Shown piece by piece: positions 58,701 through 64,000 of a DNA stretch of 64,000 bases. Position numbers and translations under genes: made by a program. The notes under the pieces were generated by a model. That model was given only the letters and a program-made list of their open reading frames with translations. It had not been told where the DNA came from and did not search any database. Origin of the DNA: Isoetes taiwanensis (taxonomy: Eukaryota; Streptophyta; Lycopodiopsida; Isoetales; Isoetaceae). The DNA is taken from assembly GCA_021234155.1 (NCBI GenBank), contig JAJEKV010000003.1, positions 22,163,569-22,227,568 of the forward strand. Direction: 5' to 3'. Within the stretch, counting starts at the first letter, position 1; each line of letters opens with the position of its first letter.

Positions 58701-59800
58701 GCGCTGATTTCGGCTAATTCTGCTGCTGTTGTGGAGCCACTGAGGAATCGGCAATTTCTGACTGAATACAGTCTATAGAATAACTGATTTCCAGTTTTTT
58801 GTGCTTGACTGATCAAAACCTTCTGCGCCTCCACTGAATGCTGGCCATCTATTATCATGAAGTGAATATCGAGGTTGCCAGTTAAATCTTCAAGTTTATT
58901 CCATATCAACACCTTCTTCGTCTTCATATCAAAAGGCACCACATCTGCCGGCATTGGCACCGCCCGGTTTTCTATCATGTCAGCCGACTATTTCCATTTA
59001 GTCTTCGCTTGTCAAATCTTCTCACGACAAACATAGCCTTCGTGGACCTGAAAAGCCCATGCGACATGGATAGGATGCGAAAGCTAAGGCCCGTGGATAC
59101 TTGTCGACATATTTCTTGAGTTTGCTCATGGCCTCTAACCGCCTCGCCTTGTCATCATCACTAGTCATATCTGTAATGCCTAGAACGTCTGGTGTTTCCC
59201 TGGCTCTAGAACTTGCATCTTCCTTCTCTTTTAAAGCTTGTAGGTACAGACTAGCTGACGGCCTTGTATCGATTGCTCTTCTCACAAATGGAGACCTTCA
59301 CATATTTTTTTGGTGTCAATAGATCACCACCGACCAGCCAAATTTGAAGAGGTTATCTCATGGCCTCATCCGCTCTTAGGGCGCCTCTCTTTAAAGGAAC
59401 TAGCACTGCAGATAATTTAACTTCTTCAATACTTTTTATTTTTCCGACCCGCTTCAAGTAATCACGGAATGCATAAGGATCGCCCCGTTCTTCGCATGTG
59501 ATCGTAATACATTGTTTCTTCATTTGATCTGTTTCCTTAACTCTAGACATGAAAATCAGATCTGTCTTTCCGCTAGTCTTGAAGATCTCCACATACCATT
59601 CGAGCCCCTCTCGTAGATCTTCTTACGACATGGAGGCTCTACCTCGAGCCTTCATTATTTCTGGTCGTATCGTCAATGGTCACAACGTGTGCCAAATCTG
59701 CAACTGATACATCTTCATCCGTTCTTGGTTTTTTTCAAATGCGGATGTCCTCGGACCTCGCTTGTGAAGGCTTTGCTTTTCTTTTCACATTTTTAGAAGA
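55730..59800 (-). pseudogene. Multi-exon gene with a ParB-like DGQH motif, degenerate or poorly resolved
   Basis: A chain of open segments on the minus strand with protein-like composition: about 59,780-59,600 (basic, KRKAKPSQ), 59,592-59,353, 59,285-59,022, 58,978-58,662, 58,329-57,980, 57,705-57,457, 57,326-57,090, 56,903-56,565 and 55,948-55,730. One intron is convincing: donor AAAAG|GTATTT at 58,662/58,661 and acceptor TTTTGCAG at 58,330, joining in phase. The segment before it has HFMIIDGQHSVEAQKVLI, resembling the DGxHR-EA signature of ParB/sulfiredoxin-fold proteins, with Ser for Arg. The segment after it has a Lys-rich linker and VWEKWNEFWDAY. A later segment has ITLFVLDGRGARW. Stops and frame slips elsewhere prevent one clean model. 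Function unknown; a domesticated or transposon-derived gene is possible. Confidence 0.45.
58391..58633. repeat. Cluster of GC-rich palindromes inside an intron
   Basis: Core CGCGCCAGGCGCG or its complement occurs at 58,391-58,403, 58,432-58,444, 58,466-58,478 and 58,516-58,528. Positions 58,420-58,490 form a 71-base palindrome: perfect 26-base arms around an inner palindrome TTCTTCATGATGAAGAA. A second foldback pairs GCTAATCACGTATTTA (58,531) with its complement at 58,594-58,609. Degenerate relatives occur at about 56,250, 56,290, 56,335, 59,830 and 59,935, and further cores lie at 61,421-61,432 and 61,486-61,497, with weaker ones at about 61,962, 62,008 and 62,064. All lie between coding-like segments. 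Confidence 0.8.
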
Positions 59801-61511
59801 TCCCGAAAAGTTACAATCATGTGGTGAGTAATGAAATCGCTACCGAGCCGCTTTCATAGACGCCTTTACTTTCAAAAACATAAATTGTACAAGGGAAAGT
59901 AGCGTAGACAACCAAAACCACTCATAATTATAAATCGCCCGAAGCCGCCGTTCTTAAGAGGGGACCTACATGACACTTCTCTTTTTATAAGAGACATACT
60001 AGGCTACAAAAAAAGACTTGTCAAAAGAACTGGAGAATACGAAGTAAAGACTTACACGGTCTACATTATACAAAATGGAGAATTGTTCCAACAAAAACAT
60101 ATCGGAGTAAAGGAGAAGATTATAACAAAAACACACAAAACAAGGTAGTAAAAGCAAAGAGAAATGACACGTAAAACAATATGAAAGGTAGACAATACAC
60201 GAGACACGCATACACGTAAAATACACAAAGGTTGAAAAACATCCTAGAAACCTAACAATAAAAGGGACACGTAAATCAATTACAAAACAAAAAGCGATCA
60301 ATTACCCGAGGCGCTTGTTGGATTCGTTCACCTTCGCTTGTTCAGCAGCCTCCGTGCTTGGGATTTGTGCTTTGGGCTGTAAGCCCACCTCTACCAAATC
60401 GCCTGCCGCCGCCAGATCCTCTAGACGCCATAGAACTGCAAGTCGCGGATAGTATGAGACTGGGGTTTTGGTTTAAACCTATATATGTATGTTCATAATC
60501 TAGGGCCGTCCGATTTACAAATCAGAATTCAAATTCGGCCCTTTTAAATTTATACCGCTTTAATTAACCGCCCCGTCCCGCTCATTTACAAATTTAAATT
60601 GTGTTTTTTTTTTTAGTGCAATTTCAAGATAACAATTAATTATTAATTTCAAGAAACGATATGTGGCAATCTACTACCACCTAATCGGCCACCTACTATC
60701 GTAGAGCCCAAGATCATTCCTAGTATCGAGGCGCCAAGAACAATCGACTATCGAGGCGCCCAAGATCCGCTCGATCCCATTCGATCGATCGAGCCGCCTT
60801 CAATCCATTCGATCGAGCCGCCTTCAATTCCCATTCGATGTCTGCTGAACTATGGTGAATTCGAATGCATTCTCTTGTTCTCAATTTTTCGCCCTCTATT
60901 TTTTTACAATGCATTACGGTTCTTTATCGATTAATAGGAGAAGAATGCTATCTTTTAACAAAGAAACTTGAAGCGCCGAGTAGGATTGTGTAAAATCAAG
61001 ATTTGAATCCAAGTTCTATGTGTCATGGTGTTCCTCTTGGAAACAGGTTTACGTAAGATTTCTATTCTAAACCGCAATTATGAAGATGAGGCTCTTCCAA
61101 GAAGACATCCCTTAGCATCTGATTGGTGAAAGCGTGGGCACATTTGTAGCATGGCCAAAAGAACGTCCCGAAAAAAGGTATGTATATTTGGATATTCAAA
61201 AAAAAAAGAATATATCATATCATCTGCGTGATGTTGTGAACTTTGAATTCTGTGATGGTCTTTAGCCAGTCTTATCAACCCCATGAAACTACACATTAAT
61301 GAAAATATGTAGTTTCTTGGGGTTGGTCATACTGGCTGGAGGGCATCACAGGATTCAATGTTTTCGACATTGCATATAAAAAAAAAATAAACTAATGACA
61401 GAAAAGTATAGTGCAAAATTGCGCCAGGCGCGAGTTTGTATTCATATTCCAAAAAAGTTATGTACATTTCTTCTTCTGCAAAAATGCGCCAGGCGCGAAT
61501 TCTTTCTATCT
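59800..61511. other. Unassigned flank with short repeats
   Basis: No supported gene. It contains degenerate copies of the GC palindrome (59,830; 59,935) and a local duplication at 60,775-60,840 (GATCGAGCCGCCTTCAAT twice). An inverted pair is visible at about 61,245-61,345, where GTGATG..CCAG..CCCATGAAACTACA is followed by its approximate complement; it could be a small foldback element. Two full GC-palindrome cores lie at 61,421 and 61,486. Confidence 0.4.
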
Positions 61512-61916
61512 CTACAATATGTCAGACAGGCCCACTTCATCTGCCCAATCCCGCAAGAAGTCCCACCTGAACCACCCTGATATGACAGGATCCTCATCTT
61601 TCCTGAGGATGTCGAGTCTCCAAACCAGAGTGTTGTATCGATCCCTGATACTATAAATCAAATCCTTGTACTTATTTGTTGGCATGAGCCTTACTAAGAG
61701 CATGAGGAGTCTGATATGTCCATAGATGCGATGGAAGTGTACCCATGGCCCCTGATACAGGCTGTCTAATGGATTCTCCAACTCTCTTTGAACGTTTTGA
61801 ACAAAGACACTCAAGTAATATCTTGTACGAGTGGTCCAGAGTTGATGGTCGCCCGAGGAACTAGAACCAGCCGATGTATTTGAACCAAACGGTGTCCATG
61901 CATAAGGAAAATCCAT
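61512..61916 (-). CDS. 134-aa ORF of unknown function
   Basis: Open from ATG 61,916 to the stop at 61,512 (the frame is open further upstream without need). It starts MDFPYAWTPFGSN, followed by a Ser-rich linker and a helical region rich in aromatic and basic residues (RTRYYLSVFVQNVQRELE, WVHFHRIYGHIRLLMLL, YNTLVWRLDILRKDEDPV). No family recognised. It is bordered on both sides by copies of the GC palindrome, as are the segments of the 55.7-59.8 kb gene. It may be a related gene's exon or the 5' part of the same locus. Confidence 0.45.
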   Translation of the reverse strand: MDFPYAWTPFGSNTSAGSSSSGDHQLWTTRTRYYLSVFVQNVQRELENPLDSLYQGPWVHFHRIYGHIRLLMLLVRLMPTNKYKDLIYSIRDRYNTLVWRLDILRKDEDPVISGWFRWDFLRDWADEVGLSDIL

Positions 61917-62149
61917 GGCACTAGAACGAGAAAAGTAATTAGCACGATCTATTTCACACGCACCGGGCGCGATTTGTATAGAGCCGTGAAATTGAAATGC
62001 CAAACTAAAACGCTACCGGGCGATTTGATTAACCTAGTGGAAAACGTAACCCAAAAATAGAAATGCGCCAAGCGCGATTTCTCCCATTCCAGCATATTAT
62101 TCTAACAAAATACATAATGCGTAAATGCGTAATGCAATTCAAAATATAA

Positions 62150-63540
62150 AGCCGCTTAGAGCAGATATATAATAATAATACTCCTTGTTTAGTTCAATAT
62201 TTAGTTCATTGTTTTAGTTCATTATTTAGAAATGATAGAGGAAGAGCTAGTGAAGATCTATGATCTATGATCTATGATCTAGATCATAGAGCAAGATCAT
62301 AGATCGATATGAAATAGAAACGAGATAGAGGAAGAGCTAGTGAAATATAATAACTTCATTATTTAAGATCATTAATTAGAACAGATAGAGGAAGAGCTAG
62401 TGAAATAGAGGAAGAGCTAGTGAAATAGAATAACTTCATTATTTTAGATCATTAATTAGAAATCGTATAGAGGAAGAGCTAGTGAAATAGAATAAGAGCA
62501 GAGGAATCGGCAAGATCACGATAATTCAAGGTAGGGCACTTTAGGACTGATGCATGTAAAAGTAAATAACATGCTTTATGGAAAATAACTACTTTATGTA
62601 AATAACAAGAAATACTAACCCGAGAAACCTTAAGAAGTGATTCGAGAAGCCTTAAGAAGCCGAAAAAAGCAATAGCAAATTTTAATTTGGAGAAAAAGCA
62701 ATAGCAAAATGAGAAGCTTTAACACAAAAACCAAAGTTATTCAAAGTCGAGAGATTGTAGAGAGCCGAAAAGCCAAAAACCGTAAAAACCTTGTATAGAG
62801 CCTACAAACCTTGTATAGAACCTTGTATTGAGCCGAAAAGCATATAGAAGCCGAAAAGCATATAGAAGCCGAAGTTTAAAGCGTAAAAGCCAGAAAAGCC
62901 GAAGTTTATAGAAGCCAAAAGTCGAGAAGCAATTAGAAGAGAAGCAGAGAAGCGTGACGAGATTGAAGCAAACGAGATTGAAGTCGAAAAAGCGCCCGAA
63001 AAGCCGATTGCATGCAGAGATGCTTCGAAGCCCCAAAAAAAGCCGATTATGCGCCGAAGAGAAGATCGAAAGAGAGACGTAAAGTTGGAAAGTTGGATCG
63101 AAAGAGAGATAAAGTTGGAAAGGGATTGTAAACCGGAAATAATAACCGCTTTAAAAAATTAAATCACAGCGCCATAATAACTGCCGCGAAAATTTATTAC
63201 AAGGGTTATAAGTTATAAGATTTATAAGGTTAATAGTTTTAAGGTTAATAGATTTAAGGTTAATAGTTTTAAGGTTAATAGTTTTAAGGTTTATAAGTTA
63301 AGGTTAATATTTTTAAGTTCATAAATAAGGTTATAAGTTTAAAAGTTTATGAATTTGAATTTAGAAGTTGTTTCTAAGGTTACAACATTTAAGGTTATTA
63401 TAAGTTAATATATTATAGGTTCACTTATTATTATTATAGATTAAGTTATTATAGGTTATTAAGGTTATTATTAAAGTTAACTTTCATTTAAGAACATGTT
63501 AGGGAGATGTTATTTGGATATGCTAACTTACTATAGGTTT
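62150..63540. repeat. AT-rich tandem-repeat region
   Basis: Several runs: GATCTATGATCTATGATCT with its inverse (62,262-62,310); four to five copies of a unit with AGAGGAAGAGCTAGTGAAAT and TTCATTATTTTAGATCATTA (62,235-62,490); AAGCCGAAAAGCATATAGAAG iterations (62,770-63,060); AGGTTAATAGTTTTA iterations (63,220-63,340). No gene supported; a minus-strand open stretch at 62,737-63,036 is a repeat artefact. Confidence 0.8.
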
Positions 63541-63561
63541 TATGCATTTTAGGTCAATGGC

Positions 63562-63989
63562 ATGCAAAATGCTAAATCCCCAAGGCCCCAACTAATGAAG
63601 ATGACAAAGATGATGGGAAAAGAAAGGAAAAAGACCAGAAATGAAAAGGATGAAGATGACAAAGATGATGGCAAAGGAAAGGAAAAGACCTCAAATGAAA
63701 AGGATGATGCCAAAGGAAAGGAAATTGTACTTTATACTCTGGGTCGATTGGAAAAACAAGAAGGTCAAGATCCCCGCATGCATGCAAATGAGAGAGGGAG
63801 AAGGGAGAAGGGATTATTGTTCTAGCAGATCCTATCAATGCAAAGTTGAATGATGAAAGATTAGGGGAGGACAGGTTAGGTGTGGCAATCTCAAAATTAT
63901 ATGACAATTGGAAGGAAAAGGGTTCGTGCAAAACAAGAATGCCTAGCTTGTGTGAAGCAACTAGAGGTTCCAACTATTGTTGCATGGCC
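63562..63989 (+). CDS. Lys/Asp-rich ORF, likely exon fragments at the window edge
   Basis: A charged repeat-like stretch (DEDDKDDGKGKEKTSNEKDD) from ATG 63,562 leads to IVLYTLGRLEKQEGQDPR and stops at 63,825. A second frame, open from about 63,805 to 63,989, contains IIVLADPINAKLNDERLGED and VAISKLYDNWKGKGSCKTR and looks like genuine protein. A frameshift or intron between them would join the two. Family unknown; the first part resembles a disordered linker. Confidence 0.35.
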
Positions 63990-64000
63990 TAGGGACAAGA

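Overview
The window is a nest of transposable elements from a large, repeat-rich eukaryotic nuclear genome, most likely a land plant. The evidence is a chromodomain-carrying Ty3/gypsy element primed by tRNA-iMet, a Ty1/copia element, LINE remnants, a tRNA-derived SINE, Helitrons, and hAT- and Harbinger-like DNA elements, with almost no intact cellular genes. I cannot name the species.

Positions 1-29,733 are copies and fragments of one large Ty3/gypsy chromovirus family with a ~2.1 kb LTR. Two arms (about 3,796-12,400 and 18,021-29,733) are inverted copies of each other around a ~5.6 kb centre. Both arms share the same unnatural head-to-head joins (gag to inverted LTR; gag to inverted integrase), so the rearranged unit formed first and was then duplicated. 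The right arm later received a Helitron (22,103-25,123) and is cut off by a LINE at 29,734. The centre (12,400-18,020) holds what looks like the authentic 5' part of the element on the minus strand: LTR end, primer-binding site (16,053-16,065), leader, and extra open reading frames before gag. One frame (14,045-14,689) encodes an unmistakable histone H3 fold. It lies in frame with an upstream 204-codon ORF and is separated from it by one TAG. A retroelement carrying an H3-like domain and also ending its integrase in a chromodomain is the most interesting feature here.

Positions 29,734-42,849 hold a 5'-truncated LINE with a (TTCTA)n tail, unassigned and decayed sequence, a SINE with a 14-bp target duplication, and a minus-strand Ty1/copia element. 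The copia RT gene was split by two DNA transposons (hAT-like, 8-bp duplication; Harbinger-like, TTA duplication) 11 bp apart. Its LTR is bordered by a primer site matching the anticodon region of tRNA-iMet, as in half-tRNA-primed copia elements. A second LINE fragment follows.

Positions 42,850-53,040 hold a second copy of the 3 kb Helitron, then an array of four ~1-1.5 kb repeat units rich in heat-shock-element-like GAA/TTC pentamers, each with a tRNA-like box A/box B block. The fourth unit is interrupted by a third Helitron that carries ~1.65 kb of almost pure purine.

Positions 53,041-64,000 contain unassigned DNA, a degenerate multi-exon minus-strand gene (about 55.7-59.8 kb) with a ParB-like DGQH motif, a family of GC-rich palindromes in its introns and flanks, a small unknown ORF, AT-rich tandem repeats, and the start of a lysine/aspartate-rich ORF at the right edge.

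Many local differences between near-identical copies look like clustered patches or single-base homopolymer changes, and one stretch (about 1,145-1,340) interleaves two unrelated repeat sequences. Consensus or assembly error must therefore be weighed when reading breaks as biology.
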